A stretch of 64,000 nucleotides of DNA from an uncultured Psychroserpens sp. (GTDB lineage: Bacteria > Bacteroidota > Bacteroidia > Flavobacteriales > Flavobacteriaceae). Every line of letters begins with the position of its first letter. Position 1 is the stretch's first letter. Under the pieces are notes generated by a model that saw nothing but the letters and a program-made list of their open reading frames with translations, did not search any database and was not told the origin of the DNA. Positions 25,831 to 36,200 of this stretch are shown in pieces. Position numbers and translations under genes: made by a program. Where the stretch lies: the NCBI GenBank assembly GCA_947488655.1, contig CANKZZ010000005.1, forward strand, positions 310,001 to 374,000. The letters run 5' to 3'.

Positions 25831-27369
25831 TTATCCTAACCAACCTTCGCGATCCATACTTCGGTATTGGATGGCTTCGGAAATGTGAGAACCGTTAATA
25901 GTGTCTACACCCTCTAAATCTGCAATAGTTCTAGATACTTTTAAAATTCTATCATATGCTCTTGCAGATAAATTTAATCGCTCCATTGCTGTTTTTAAAA
26001 GTTGCATTGATGCATCATCTAATTTACAATGTTGTCTTAAAAACTTAGTATTCATTTGCGCATTATAGTGCACTTTATCAGAATCTTTAAATCGATTTGT
26101 TTGTATCTCTCTTGCTGCAGTTACACGTTTTCTAATCTCTACAGACGTTTCACCTTTACGTTCATCTGCTAATTTATCAAACGGTACAGGAGTAACTTCT
26201 ATATGAATATCTATACGATCTAATAAAGGTCCAGAAACCTTACTCAAATACCGTTGCATTTCTGCAGGAGAAGATGTCACTGGCGCATTTGGATCATTAA
26301 AATAACCTCCAGGACTAGGATTCATACTCGCTACCAACATAAATGACGAAGGATAGGTTACTGTAAATTTAGCCCTAGAAATAGTAACTTCACGATCCTC
26401 TAACGGTTGACGCATAACTTCTAAAACCTCACGCTTAAACTCTGGTAACTCATCCAAAAATAAAACTCCGTTGTGTGATAATGAAATCTCTCCTGGTTGC
26501 GGATAACTTCCGCCTCCAACTAAGGCTACATTACTAATCGTATGATGCGGACTCCTAAATGGTCTCTGAGCCATTAATCCTGTATGTTCCTTTACTCTAC
26601 CAACTACAGAGTGAATTTTAGTAGTTTCTAATGCTTCATGCAATGTCATTGGTGGCAATATAGATGGCAATCGTTTAGCCAACATAGTTTTACCTGCTCC
26701 TGGCGGACCAATTAAAATTATATTATGACCTCCTGCAGCAGCAATTTCCATACATCTCTTAATACTTTCCTGACCTTTTACGTCACTAAAATCAAACTCT
26801 GGGAAATCTAAATTTTTATAAAACTCTTCTCTTGTATTTATTATAGTTTGTTCTAAAGGTTCTCCAACATCAAAGAAATTAATAACTTGAGATATATTAT
26901 CTACGCCAAAAACTTCTAAACCATCAACGATAGCTGCTTCTTTTGCATTTTGCTTCGGAAGTATAAAACCCTTAAAACCTTCTTCTCTAGCCTTAACTGC
27001 AATAGGAAGCGCACCTCTAATAGGTTGTAAATTTCCGTCGAGAGATAATTCTCCCATAATGAGATATTTATCAATATCATCTCCTTTTATTTGGTTGGTG
27101 GCTACAAGTATACCAATGGCCAAGGTAAGATCATAGGCAGAACCTTCTTTGCGCAGATCGGCAGGCGACATATTAATAATAATTTTTTTTCCTGGTATTT
27201 TATAACCGTTATTTTGTAGTGCAGCAGCAATTCTAAAATTACTCTCTTTTATAGCGTTATCTGGAAGTCCTACAAGGTGATAACCAATTCCTGAATCTAC
27301 GTTGACCTCAACAGTTATTGTGGTGGCCTCAACGCCAAAAACAGCGCTTCCATAAACTTTTTTAAGCAT
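25831..27369 (-). CDS. comM: YifB/ComM family Mg-chelatase-like AAA ATPase
   Basis: The 512-aa protein has three parts: an N-terminal Lon-protease-like domain (residues 1-175, including VEVNVDSGIGYHLVGLPDNA), an AAA+ domain with Walker A GPPGAGKTML (221-230) and Walker B VLFLDELPEF (near 305), and a C-terminal chelatase-like helical domain ending RTIADLEGVDTINGSHISEA. In Haemophilus and Vibrio, ComM is a branch-migration helicase that promotes integration of DNA in natural transformation; elsewhere the family is widespread with unclear roles. It stands alone 35 nt upstream of the pxp operon. It carries two TTCCGAAG words (25875 and 26953). Confidence 0.93.
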   Translation of the reverse strand: MLKKVYGSAVFGVEATTITVEVNVDSGIGYHLVGLPDNAIKESNFRIAAALQNNGYKIPGKKIIINMSPADLRKEGSAYDLTLAIGILVATNQIKGDDIDKYLIMGELSLDGNLQPIRGALPIAVKAREEGFKGFILPKQNAKEAAIVDGLEVFGVDNISQVINFFDVGEPLEQTIINTREEFYKNLDFPEFDFSDVKGQESIKRCMEIAAAGGHNIILIGPPGAGKTMLAKRLPSILPPMTLHEALETTKIHSVVGRVKEHTGLMAQRPFRSPHHTISNVALVGGGSYPQPGEISLSHNGVLFLDELPEFKREVLEVMRQPLEDREVTISRAKFTVTYPSSFMLVASMNPSPGGYFNDPNAPVTSSPAEMQRYLSKVSGPLLDRIDIHIEVTPVPFDKLADERKGETSVEIRKRVTAAREIQTNRFKDSDKVHYNAQMNTKFLRQHCKLDDASMQLLKTAMERLNLSARAYDRILKVSRTIADLEGVDTINGSHISEAIQYRSMDREGWLG

Positions 27370-27457
27370 AATTAGTTGGTTTGCTTAAATGTAGGGAATT
27401 TGATTGAAGTTTGTAATAATTGTTTTGAATTTATACCAATTCAAAATCATTTTTATT

Positions 27458-28966
27458 CTATGGTTGTCCAAAATTAGTTTTTAAAAACTGTTTAGCATTT
27501 GTATGGCTTATCATATAAAATAAATCTTCTCCAATGTAACTTCTCAGGTTTTGAAATAAGGCCTTTTCTGTGTTTTTTTGAGCTACCACGTAATAATCGG
27601 TACCAAATATTATTTTATGCTTTACCTTATCATCTTGAAGTAAATATTTTAATAATGGAAATAATTCTTCATTAAAGACTATAAAACTAATATCTGTATA
27701 AACACCATCATATTTAATCATTAAATCATAAATTATAGATAGCCAGCTCGCATTCCACCATATTGTGCGAGTACTACCATGAGTGAGCGTATTTTTAATT
27801 TTACTATTAAAATAAGCTTGCCTAGAGCTGTGAGAAATGTTATTGTTATAATTATTCCAATTATCATCTGTATATCTCAACCACTCCTTTGAGCCACCAA
27901 AGTGTGCTAAACATATTTTAAGCTTACTCAAATCTATTTCTTCACCCAAATACGAACTCAAAAGATCTTTATCTAACAAACAATGATAATTTAAAGGATG
28001 CGAGAAGTTTGTGGTAAAATCAAAATTTTTGGTTTGAGGTAAAGGTATTGGGATAGGTCCTTCTGCTTTCTTTTTAGTGTATTTTAAAATAGGATGATGA
28101 CTCCATTCTTTTTTCTTTTTTCCGCGATAAAAAACCGTTCCCTCAATACAATGTGTTGTAATTGGAATTTGATGTTCTTGCGCAAATTTATAAGTTTCGA
28201 TTAAATTTTTATCAAAAGGATAATAACCTAAAGCTGGATACATTTTAATACCGTAGAACTTCTGTTTTAAAAGATTACTCTTAACATACTTTTGATAAGA
28301 AAAACCATTAAGATTAATATTTACATCTGTAATTCGTCTAGGATCTACAAACACAAATGGCAACAATTGATCTTTATTATTACTGGTTACTTTTAACAAT
28401 TCTTGCAGCTGCTCCATATAGTTTGCTATAGGCTTACCAGCTTCCATATAATCCATATCCATTGGCAGAACTACAAATTTTGTATTCGTATCGTAAGTTT
28501 TTTCTAATAGATCAAACACTTTACGTTGACCAGATTTACTGTAAGTTGCATATCTACCAATAGTTGTAAAACGTTTAAAGGCAGCTTTACTTTGAGGACT
28601 AAACAAGTTACCTAAAGCCAATAAATTAACTAACATTTTAAAAAACCAATTTAAGAAGAACAACACAAGGGTATAAATCCAGTGTAGTACAACCGTAAAT
28701 TTGAGTATGTCTATAAAAAAATGCTTTATTTTATTGCATCTGTGCAAAAACCGCTTGTAGTTATTATTGCGATATGTTAAATTTAAGTAATACCATTTTA
28801 CAACCTTCATTGTAATTACCTGATACAAAATTGGCATTACTTTTTTACCAAAATTATTTGGCACATGGTCTATTGTAAAAGTATGCGTATGACAATTGTA
28901 AACCGTATATTCTTTTGGAGTCTTTATTTTTTCGTCGGAAATGTGCTGCAAAGAAGTATCGTTCAT
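27458..28966 (-). CDS. Amidohydrolase-like metal hydrolase with an inserted membrane hairpin
   Basis: The 502-aa protein shows the TIM-barrel amidohydrolase (PF04909-like) metal signature: YNCHTHTF (H26, H28), KMYPALG (K241, possible bridging lysine), ITTHCIEG (H272), LAHFGGS (near 355) and GTDYYV (D457). Unusually, residues about 85-120 form a strongly hydrophobic stretch (FTVVLHWIYTLVLFFLNWFF) between the HxH strand and the rest of the barrel, so the enzyme may be membrane-attached. The substrate is unknown. It is last in a same-strand run with a 107-aa protein (4 nt upstream), a lipoprotein and an M15-like peptidase, all closely spaced. Confidence 0.75.
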   Translation of the reverse strand: MNDTSLQHISDEKIKTPKEYTVYNCHTHTFTIDHVPNNFGKKVMPILYQVITMKVVKWYYLNLTYRNNNYKRFLHRCNKIKHFFIDILKFTVVLHWIYTLVLFFLNWFFKMLVNLLALGNLFSPQSKAAFKRFTTIGRYATYSKSGQRKVFDLLEKTYDTNTKFVVLPMDMDYMEAGKPIANYMEQLQELLKVTSNNKDQLLPFVFVDPRRITDVNINLNGFSYQKYVKSNLLKQKFYGIKMYPALGYYPFDKNLIETYKFAQEHQIPITTHCIEGTVFYRGKKKKEWSHHPILKYTKKKAEGPIPIPLPQTKNFDFTTNFSHPLNYHCLLDKDLLSSYLGEEIDLSKLKICLAHFGGSKEWLRYTDDNWNNYNNNISHSSRQAYFNSKIKNTLTHGSTRTIWWNASWLSIIYDLMIKYDGVYTDISFIVFNEELFPLLKYLLQDDKVKHKIIFGTDYYVVAQKNTEKALFQNLRSYIGEDLFYMISHTNAKQFLKTNFGQP

Positions 28967-28970
28967 GATT

Positions 28971-29294
28971 TTAAATAACTACTGTAATTACAGTATTTAC
29001 AATAGTTTTAATTATTTTATTTTTTAAATGACCTAAACGTAATTTTGAAACACCAGCCTGGTTTAAAGCGTTTAGAATTAATAAATCTTTTTGACTTTGC
29101 AACAACCATTCATAATCTGTTGGAGTTAAATCTCCATTTTGCAAAAGATTTGTCCAGCGTTCTAGTTTTACTTTAGACAAGGTTAGAAATGACTCAATAT
29201 CTTTTTTAGTTTCGGTTTTATAATCTGCATAACTTTCGCCTAAAACTTTAAGCAATTCGTCTTTAAGTAATTTTATAAGTGCTTCTATATCCAT
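28971..29294 (-). CDS. Hypothetical 107-aa helical protein
   Basis: This small, mostly helical protein has an amphipathic start (MDIEALIKLLKDELLKVLGE), a central YEWLLQSQKDLLILNALNQA and a hydrophobic C-terminus (TIVNTVITVVI) that may touch the membrane. I do not recognise the family. It sits 4 nt upstream of the amidohydrolase gene and 9 nt downstream of the lipoprotein gene on the same strand, so it belongs to that four-gene cluster. Confidence 0.7.
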   Translation of the reverse strand: MDIEALIKLLKDELLKVLGESYADYKTETKKDIESFLTLSKVKLERWTNLLQNGDLTPTDYEWLLQSQKDLLILNALNQAGVSKLRLGHLKNKIIKTIVNTVITVVI

Positions 29295-29303
29295 AGTTTT
29301 TGT

Positions 29304-29804
29304 TTAATTACTTCCTATAAAATTAAGAATACTTGTTTCATTAGTTCTATTTTTCTTGGCTTCATATTTAATAATTAAATCTAATGCCTCTGCAATTTGA
29401 AGTTTAGCCTCTTGTGTAAAACTTGAAGAGAGTTGATCATCTGCTTGCCAACGCTTAAAAAAACCAGCTAACAAATTTTTATCTTTGTTGGCAATGAGAT
29501 TCCACATGGCATAACTTACCTCGTTATTGGGTTTATTTTTTTCGTATTCTACCATTTTTTGAAGTTCTAACATAAGCTCTTCAACTTCTACCTCATATGT
29601 GTTATAAGATTGTGTTGCCTCATCCATAAGATTTAGACTTTCTACTTTTAACGAAATAGCTTGTTGATAAGAGTATTGATCAAAAATTGCTGTTTTTAAA
29701 CTTTGGCAACCTATAAAGAAGACTCCAAGAACAACTAATACTAAACACTTTTTAAGCGTATTTAAATGTTGTTTAATAATTTTTGAAGCGTGTTTTACAA
29801 TCAT
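29304..29804 (-). CDS. Hypothetical lipoprotein
   Basis: The 166-aa protein has a long basic n-region, a hydrophobic core and the lipobox-like F-F-I-G-C (C33), so it is probably a lipoprotein. The mature part is helical and charged (VEELMLELQKMVEYEKNK; FTQEAKLQIAEALDLIIKYE), suggesting a coiled coil. No family was recognised. It lies between the M15-like peptidase gene (15 nt upstream) and the 107-aa gene (9 nt downstream). An alternative start at the internal lysine-rich region cannot be excluded, but no better ATG precedes the signal. Confidence 0.72.
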   Translation of the reverse strand: MIVKHASKIIKQHLNTLKKCLVLVVLGVFFIGCQSLKTAIFDQYSYQQAISLKVESLNLMDEATQSYNTYEVEVEELMLELQKMVEYEKNKPNNEVSYAMWNLIANKDKNLLAGFFKRWQADDQLSSSFTQEAKLQIAEALDLIIKYEAKKNRTNETSILNFIGSN

Positions 29805-29819
29805 ATTATTCTATATTTA

Positions 29820-30641
29820 TTAAGAGATAACACTATCTATAACAGCCTCCAAATCATGACTATCTGTTAGTGTGCTAAACCAATTTTGAGTTTCAGTATG
29901 CAATACAAACGAGTTTAAGGCTTGCCTTACCTCGTGTTTGTTAGTTGTTGGAAGATCATCTACTACAGCCTCTAAATTTTCTAACAAATCTAAAGGCGTT
30001 ACAGCATCTTCACTGAGCTTAAAGGCAATTTTACCTGTAATAGTTAAAAATTTTTTATAATTAACAATAGTTGTTATTGGTGTATTTATATTAAGTCTTG
30101 CAAAAACCTCATCAACCAAAGTACTTGTTTGTTTGCCCCAAACACCATCAATTATTAAAGATTTACCATATACATATTGCAATACGAGTTGTACATATAA
30201 AGTTTCAGATTTTGCATTGGTATCATAATCTACAGGTACACTAGTGTCTACATGCCAATGATCTGCGTGATTAGGATAGAAATGATTAAGTACAATACCA
30301 AAATGCTTCCGAAGAAAAGATTCTATACCTAAATAAAGTACCTTTTGATGAATAAAATTATTAGTTATTAAGCTATGGTTATCCCAAAAAATAGCATCTA
30401 AATCAAAAGCTTTACCATGACGATGTTGCCCTGGTTTTATTACTTTAATACCTGCTGTAGTAATAACTTTTGGTGCACCTAAAGGACAATGATCAAAAAC
30501 CTCTTTTAAAGCAGCTTTAAGTGTAATCAAAAATTGATCGTCAATTTCAAACACTCTATGAACACCTATGGTACCATAAGGATGACTGGTCGTTCTTGCA
30601 TAATGTAAGTTGATACCGTTGATAGCATTAATAGTTTTCAT
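29820..30641 (-). CDS. M15/extensin-like peptidase-fold protein
   Basis: The 273-aa protein contains the metal-binding pattern of M15-type DD-/LD-carboxypeptidases: H73-x-x-G76-x-A78-x-D80 in QHRHGKAFDLDA, then HWH (H128, H130) in HADHWHVD. This closely resembles the extensin-like C-terminal/VanY group. It lacks a recognisable signal peptide, so either it is cytoplasmic, or it acts on another amide or is exported by other means. A segment around residues 148-175 (VYGKSLIIDGVWGKQTSTLV) looks like a peptidoglycan-binding (PGBD-type) repeat, supporting a cell-wall target. It is the first gene of the four-gene cluster. Confidence 0.7.
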   Translation of the reverse strand: MKTINAINGINLHYARTTSHPYGTIGVHRVFEIDDQFLITLKAALKEVFDHCPLGAPKVITTAGIKVIKPGQHRHGKAFDLDAIFWDNHSLITNNFIHQKVLYLGIESFLRKHFGIVLNHFYPNHADHWHVDTSVPVDYDTNAKSETLYVQLVLQYVYGKSLIIDGVWGKQTSTLVDEVFARLNINTPITTIVNYKKFLTITGKIAFKLSEDAVTPLDLLENLEAVVDDLPTTNKHEVRQALNSFVLHTETQNWFSTLTDSHDLEAVIDSVIS

Positions 30642-30817
30642 ATGACATAATTTACAAATTAATAAGCCTATTAATTACTATTAGGGAGAATTTAAAATTA
30701 CAAAAAGTTTTACACTTTATAAGTCTATATTTAATCCTAATTAATAATTTAATATTTAAATAAAGCATAAGATTAAGCGCTTTTAATTTATATATTAGTC
30801 TCTACAAGTTTTAATTT

Positions 30818-32287
30818 ATGAACCTCTCTAAACGCATAGGTCTGGTATTGGGACCAACATTATTTGTGTTGATTCTTTTATTTTTTAAACCAACAGGCTT
30901 ATCACCTCAAGCCAACGCTGTTTTAGCTTGTACTGCCTGGATTGCTGTATGGTGGATTACTGAGACTATACCAATTGCTGTTACTGCATTGTTACCAATT
31001 GTATTGTTTCCATTAACCAGAGGTTTAGATTTAGCAACAACCACGAGTGCCTTTGGACATAAATATGTGTTTTTATACCTAGGAGGTTTTATCATTGCAA
31101 TAGCTATTGAGAAATGGAATCTCCATAAACGTATAGCCTTAAATATCATAAATATTATTGGCAGCGATGTTAGAAAAATCATTCTCGGTTTTATGCTAGC
31201 TACTGCATTTTTATCTATGTGGATTTCAAATACCGCAACCGCTGTAATGATGTTGCCAATTGGGATTGCTATTATTAAACAGCTCAAAGACAATCCTAAT
31301 ACTATTGAGAACGAAAATAATATCTTCGGAAAAGCACTAATGCTCGCCATTGCGTATAGTGCATCAATTGGAGGCATTGGCACACTAATAGGCACTCCTC
31401 CAAATTTGGTTCTTGCTGGTGTTGTATCTGACATATACGGATATGAAATCACGTTTTTTCAGTGGTTCATTTTTGGATTTCCAATAGCCATGATACTTTT
31501 ATTTATTTGTTGGCAGTACCTCACAAAATTTGCTTTTAAATTTAAACAAACCGAATTTCCTGGAGGCAAACAAGAAATAAAACGCCTCCTCAATACCTTA
31601 GGAAACATCTCTTACGAAGAAAAAATTGTTGCAATCGTTTTTGCTCTTACCGCCTTTTGTTGGGTAACGAGATCTTTTTTACTCAACCGTATTTTACCAG
31701 AATTAGACGATACTATTATAGCGCTCTTTTTTGCAATACTATTATTTTTAATACCTACAAAACACAAAAAAGAACAACTTATAAATTGGGAAGATGCTAC
31801 AAAATTACCTTGGGGAATTATTTTGCTCTTTGGTGGCGGAATGGCACTTGCACAAGGTTTCCAAACTAGTGGATTAGCAGAGTGGATTGGCGCTCAAATG
31901 ACTTTATTAGCTGGCGTCACTACCATATTACTTATTTTGTTACTTGTTGCTGCTGTTAATTTTTTAACCGAAATTACTTCAAATTTAGCCACTACTGCAA
32001 TGCTTTTACCTGTATTAGCTCCAATGGCAATAACAGTAGATATGCACCCTTTCATATTAATGGTTGGTGCAGCTGTAGCTGCATCATGTGCTTTTATGCT
32101 ACCTGTTGCAACACCTCCAAATGCTGTAGTATTTGGATCTGGTTATTTGAGAATTCCAGATATGGTTAGTAAGGGTATTGTTATGAATATAATATCAATA
32201 CTTATCGTTACTCTTTTTGTTTACTTTGTTTTACCAGAGGTTTGGGGTATAGTAGTTACTGAGTTCCCTTTAGAATTGAAACAATAA
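30818..32287 (+). CDS. DASS-family sodium:dicarboxylate/anion symporter (SLC13)
   Basis: The 489-aa inner-membrane carrier has about 11-12 helices and two SNT-type substrate/sodium motifs: MWISNTATAVMMLPIGIAI (near residue 130) and EITSNLATTAMLLPVLAPM (near 388). It also has GGIGTLIGTPPNLVLAG and CAFMLPVATPPNAVVFGSGY. These are diagnostic of the divalent anion:Na+ symporters, which take up succinate, malate, citrate or sulfate with sodium. The exact substrate is unknown. The gene is single and convergent with the aldose epimerase gene (1 nt apart). One TTCCGAAG word is at 31324. Confidence 0.93.
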   Translation: MNLSKRIGLVLGPTLFVLILLFFKPTGLSPQANAVLACTAWIAVWWITETIPIAVTALLPIVLFPLTRGLDLATTTSAFGHKYVFLYLGGFIIAIAIEKWNLHKRIALNIINIIGSDVRKIILGFMLATAFLSMWISNTATAVMMLPIGIAIIKQLKDNPNTIENENNIFGKALMLAIAYSASIGGIGTLIGTPPNLVLAGVVSDIYGYEITFFQWFIFGFPIAMILLFICWQYLTKFAFKFKQTEFPGGKQEIKRLLNTLGNISYEEKIVAIVFALTAFCWVTRSFLLNRILPELDDTIIALFFAILLFLIPTKHKKEQLINWEDATKLPWGIILLFGGGMALAQGFQTSGLAEWIGAQMTLLAGVTTILLILLLVAAVNFLTEITSNLATTAMLLPVLAPMAITVDMHPFILMVGAAVAASCAFMLPVATPPNAVVFGSGYLRIPDMVSKGIVMNIISILIVTLFVYFVLPEVWGIVVTEFPLELKQ

Positions 32288-32288
32288 T

Positions 32289-33275
32289 TTAGTTTGTCAG
32301 TTTAAATTTAAAACTGGTTTTATTCTCATAAGTTGCATTTGGCAACAATAATGAAGATGGAAAATTTATATGATTTGGCGCATCTGGATAATTTTGTGCT
32401 TCAAAACAAATTGCAGGAAATTCTCCATAAACTAATCCTTCTTTAAATGATATGCCTTCAAAATTTTTGGGCGTAAATACTACAAACGTTGGTTGATTAG
32501 TATTAACAATCATTTCGATTCCTGTTTCTTCACTTATTAAGGTAGCACTATCTTTTTCCGAAGATAAAATAAAAGTATCATCAAAACCTTTGAAGTCACC
32601 TCTATCTATACTCTCTAAATTATTTCTATCTACACGCGTGTTTATCGATGATAAAATTTCTCCAGATGGTATTGTTTTAGAATCTACTTCTAAGTAAGAA
32701 TTACTTTTTATTTGAAGTTTATGGTTGCAAATAGTCCCATTTCCATTTAGATTAAAATAAGAATGATTGGTTAAATTTACGTGTGTTGGTTCATCTGTTT
32801 GAGCAGTGTAGGTTATAACAAGCTCATTGCTTTCTAAAATTTGATACACGACTGTTACTTTTAAATTGCCTGGATGACCTTCTTCTAAATGCTTGCTTGT
32901 GTATGATAATGTAATGGTAGGATTTTCGTTTCTCTCAACAGTTTCAAAACTCCAGTATTTTTTATCAAATCCATTAAAACCACCATGCAAATGTTGCCCA
33001 TTATGTTGTGATAGCTCATAAAATTGACCATCAATTTTATAACCTCCTCCCGAAATTCGCCCAGCGTATCTGCCATTAGAACTTCCTAAACATCTATTTT
33101 GATTGAGATAGTTAGTTTTGAGATAATCTAAGGGAGACGACAAACCAACAACAACATCTGTCAATGTTTTTTGTTTGTTTGGCACTTTTAGACTTAGAAT
33201 GGTTGCTCCAAAATTTGACACGTGGAGCTCCATACCATTAGCGTTAGAGATTATTGCAGTTTTAAGCGATGACAT
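32289..33275 (-). CDS. galM: Aldose 1-epimerase
   Basis: The 328-aa mutarotase interconverts alpha and beta anomers of hexoses. Family motifs are NRCLGSSNGRYAGRISGGGY, LHGGFNGFDKKYW, LTNHSYFNLNGNG (catalytic-site His), and FEAQNYPDAPNHINFPSS near the C-terminus. No signal peptide, so cytoplasmic. It lies directly downstream (0-nt gap) of the large secreted FG-GAP protein gene on the same strand. That suggests co-transcription, although no other sugar gene is present. One TTCCGAAG word is read as S-S-E (TCT TCG GAA). Confidence 0.93.
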   Translation of the reverse strand: MSSLKTAIISNANGMELHVSNFGATILSLKVPNKQKTLTDVVVGLSSPLDYLKTNYLNQNRCLGSSNGRYAGRISGGGYKIDGQFYELSQHNGQHLHGGFNGFDKKYWSFETVERNENPTITLSYTSKHLEEGHPGNLKVTVVYQILESNELVITYTAQTDEPTHVNLTNHSYFNLNGNGTICNHKLQIKSNSYLEVDSKTIPSGEILSSINTRVDRNNLESIDRGDFKGFDDTFILSSEKDSATLISEETGIEMIVNTNQPTFVVFTPKNFEGISFKEGLVYGEFPAICFEAQNYPDAPNHINFPSSLLLPNATYENKTSFKFKLTN

Positions 33276-36200
33276 TTAGTTTTTAATAAACTTTACAGTT
33301 TGTTTTAAGTTAGTTGAATTAATGTTTAGAAAATATATTCCGTTGGCTAAATTTACTATATCTAATGACATTATTACCTCTAAATTATCATTTAATACCG
33401 TTTTTAAAACTCTACCATTAATATCTACAATAGTTAAACTATCAAAACCAAATTTACTATTTACTGTTAAATTAGATTTGGCAGGATTTGGATATACAGC
33501 AAACATATTTGTCTCAAAATCTTCTAAAGATAATGAATTCACAATTTCTGTAGCTACTGTGTTTGTTGAGATTGCAGGATTAAAATCAAAAAATATATCT
33601 GCAGTATTATAAAATATATCTCCTATAACCACATTTGTTTTAGGCTTAATTTTATAAGCAATAAAGCCATGAGAATTGGACTCGTCACTTCCAGCATCTG
33701 GCAGATTTATATTGTCAAAAATAAAACTCACATTTGTTTGATTAGTAATTTCTATATGACCATTATGACTTAAACTTTCTATTTGTAAAGTTGTCCAATC
33801 TAATTTATCATCTAAAATATTGTCTACTCTAACATTTATTGCACTAGCATTTCCTGTATTTTGAAAACGAATAAGATAATGCAAATATTTACTGGCATCG
33901 TCTATAGAGATTTCTTCGCCTTCTAGGACAGCTATATCATTTGGGTCGTAAGAACCTATTACTATTTGTTCTAAAATAAAGGTGTTATCGTCTTCTGTTT
34001 CATCTCCAGACACAGGACTTATTGTTGCCGAAGAGATTAAAACATCATCTATATTTGTTGTAGGTGGAGGATACACTACAAATTCTAAATCAATTGTTCT
34101 AGTTTCGAAAGGATTGATATCTTCAAAATCAAAAGTTAGATTACTATTAGATTGTGAAGAAATTGTCTGGCTAGCCGATGAGAATTGTATTTTAGAGTCG
34201 TCAAAATCAAAAGATACCATACCACTTAACACAGTTGTACCAACATTCTTATAAACAATTTGATACGTAGTAATAAAGCCAGGTCTTGGTTCATTAATAG
34301 ATGGATAAATGGCAATATTTAAATCATTAACAACTGCATTAGACTCTACACAAAAATTAAACGTATCCTCGTTATTTACGTTTGTATAACTGGATGCATA
34401 TGACATTGGAGAATAATCAAAATAATAGGCTAAACCTTCTAACTGTGTTGTAAAATCTCCTTCGTAAACATGGGTTTCAAAATTACCATTCGTATCTGTA
34501 AGAGTTGACACCACATCTGATCCATTTATTGTAGAAACAATTTGATTTGGAACAACTATAGCGCTAGAATCACAATTTCCGTTAGAATCATAAAGTACTT
34601 GGCCTGATATTTTATTGGTTACTATTTTATTTTTGTACCAAACAATTTTATAGTCGTTGTTACCAGATTCAGAAAATAACGTAATAAAATCATTTGCATT
34701 ATTACTATTTATATCTTCTACAAGTATTTGTTTAGCAGTGGTAAATGTGTTGTCTATAACCGTTTGGTTTCCAAATTGTCCTGCTCCATCTAAATTTTCA
34801 TACCACGTAAGGTTGTTGTCCTGACTAGAAATAATATCAATATCTCCATCTGCATCAAAATCTGTAGCATTTATGGATTTTGGTTGATTATTAATTTCCG
34901 AAGAAATTAAAATCTCGTCGCTAAACATTCCTAAACCATCTGTGTTATCAAACCAAGCTATTCTATTTCCTGAAGCTGAAATCACATCAATATTACCATC
35001 TCCATCTACATCTTCTATATTAATATTATGCGTATTAGCAAGTGATGTTGTTATGATATTTGGTGCGCCAAAACTACCATTTGTATTTTCATACCATTGT
35101 ATTGAATTTCTAAAAGACAATAATAAATCCATATCATTATCATTATCTAAATCTACTTGAAAAACATCTTGAGGACTCATAATATTGGAGTCTAAAATAG
35201 TTTCTGCCCCAAAGGCTCCTGTTCCATTTGTGTTTTCGAACCAAACCATTTTACTATCAAATTGTGATAATGCAACTATATCAAAATCTGTATCATTATC
35301 TAGGTCCAAAGATACGACAGATGTAATACCAGATAAGTTAGACGTAACTGTAGTAGCTGCTCCAAAATCTCCTAAGCCATCTAAATTTTCGTACCAATTA
35401 ATTGTACTAAAGGCATAGGAAACAGATATGAGATCCATATCTCCATCTCCATCTAAATCTGCTGCAAAAAGTGTTTCAAAATCTTCATCGCTTTCTACAA
35501 TAGACTGAGGAAAACCAAATGACTCACTATTATCCAGATATTCATACCAATTAATTTTACCAGTATTGGATGCAGAAATGATATCTAAATCTCCATCTCC
35601 ATCAATATCTGTTTTAATAATTGCTTTTAGACCTTGTACACCAAATGCTAAATTTTGCTGCTCTCCAAATGTACCTAAGCCATCTGTGTTTTGGTACCAC
35701 GCAACTTTATCATCTATACTGGATGCAGACAATATATCTATAAACCCGTCATTATTTAAATCTGCTGTATGGCAAAACTCACCTTCGTTAATTGATGTAG
35801 ATATGATTTGCCTATTACCAAAATCTCCTAAACCATCTGTGTTTTTATACCAAGATACTTCGTTTCCTGCAACAGATACAACATCTAGAGTATTATCATT
35901 GTCTATATCTGCAACAGAAATTGATTTTGCAAAACCGCCTTGAGTATTAATATCTTGACTTACACCAAAATTTGCAGAGCCATCATTTTGACACCAAAAT
36001 ATTTTTTGATTTATAGAAGATGTTATTACTAAATCTACACCATTTATATTATCAATATCTGCCACAACGACTTCTAGTATGCCATCTGCTGCAGTATCAA
36101 TATCATTAGCAGCCCAAGAAGTTGCGTTGCCATTTAAATTGTTAAGCCATCTAACTTCGCTGTTACTATGACTAAAGAGGATGTCTAGGTCTCCATCGTT

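Noticed and set aside
30907-31452. 181-codon open frame on the minus strand inside the DASS symporter gene
   Set aside because: It is a shadow of the symporter reading frame with no family features; the + strand protein has all SLC13 motifs.
35566-35943. Several open frames on the + strand inside the FG-GAP protein gene
   Set aside because: They arise from the repeated blade sequence read backwards (serine/proline-rich repeats) and have no independent start signals.
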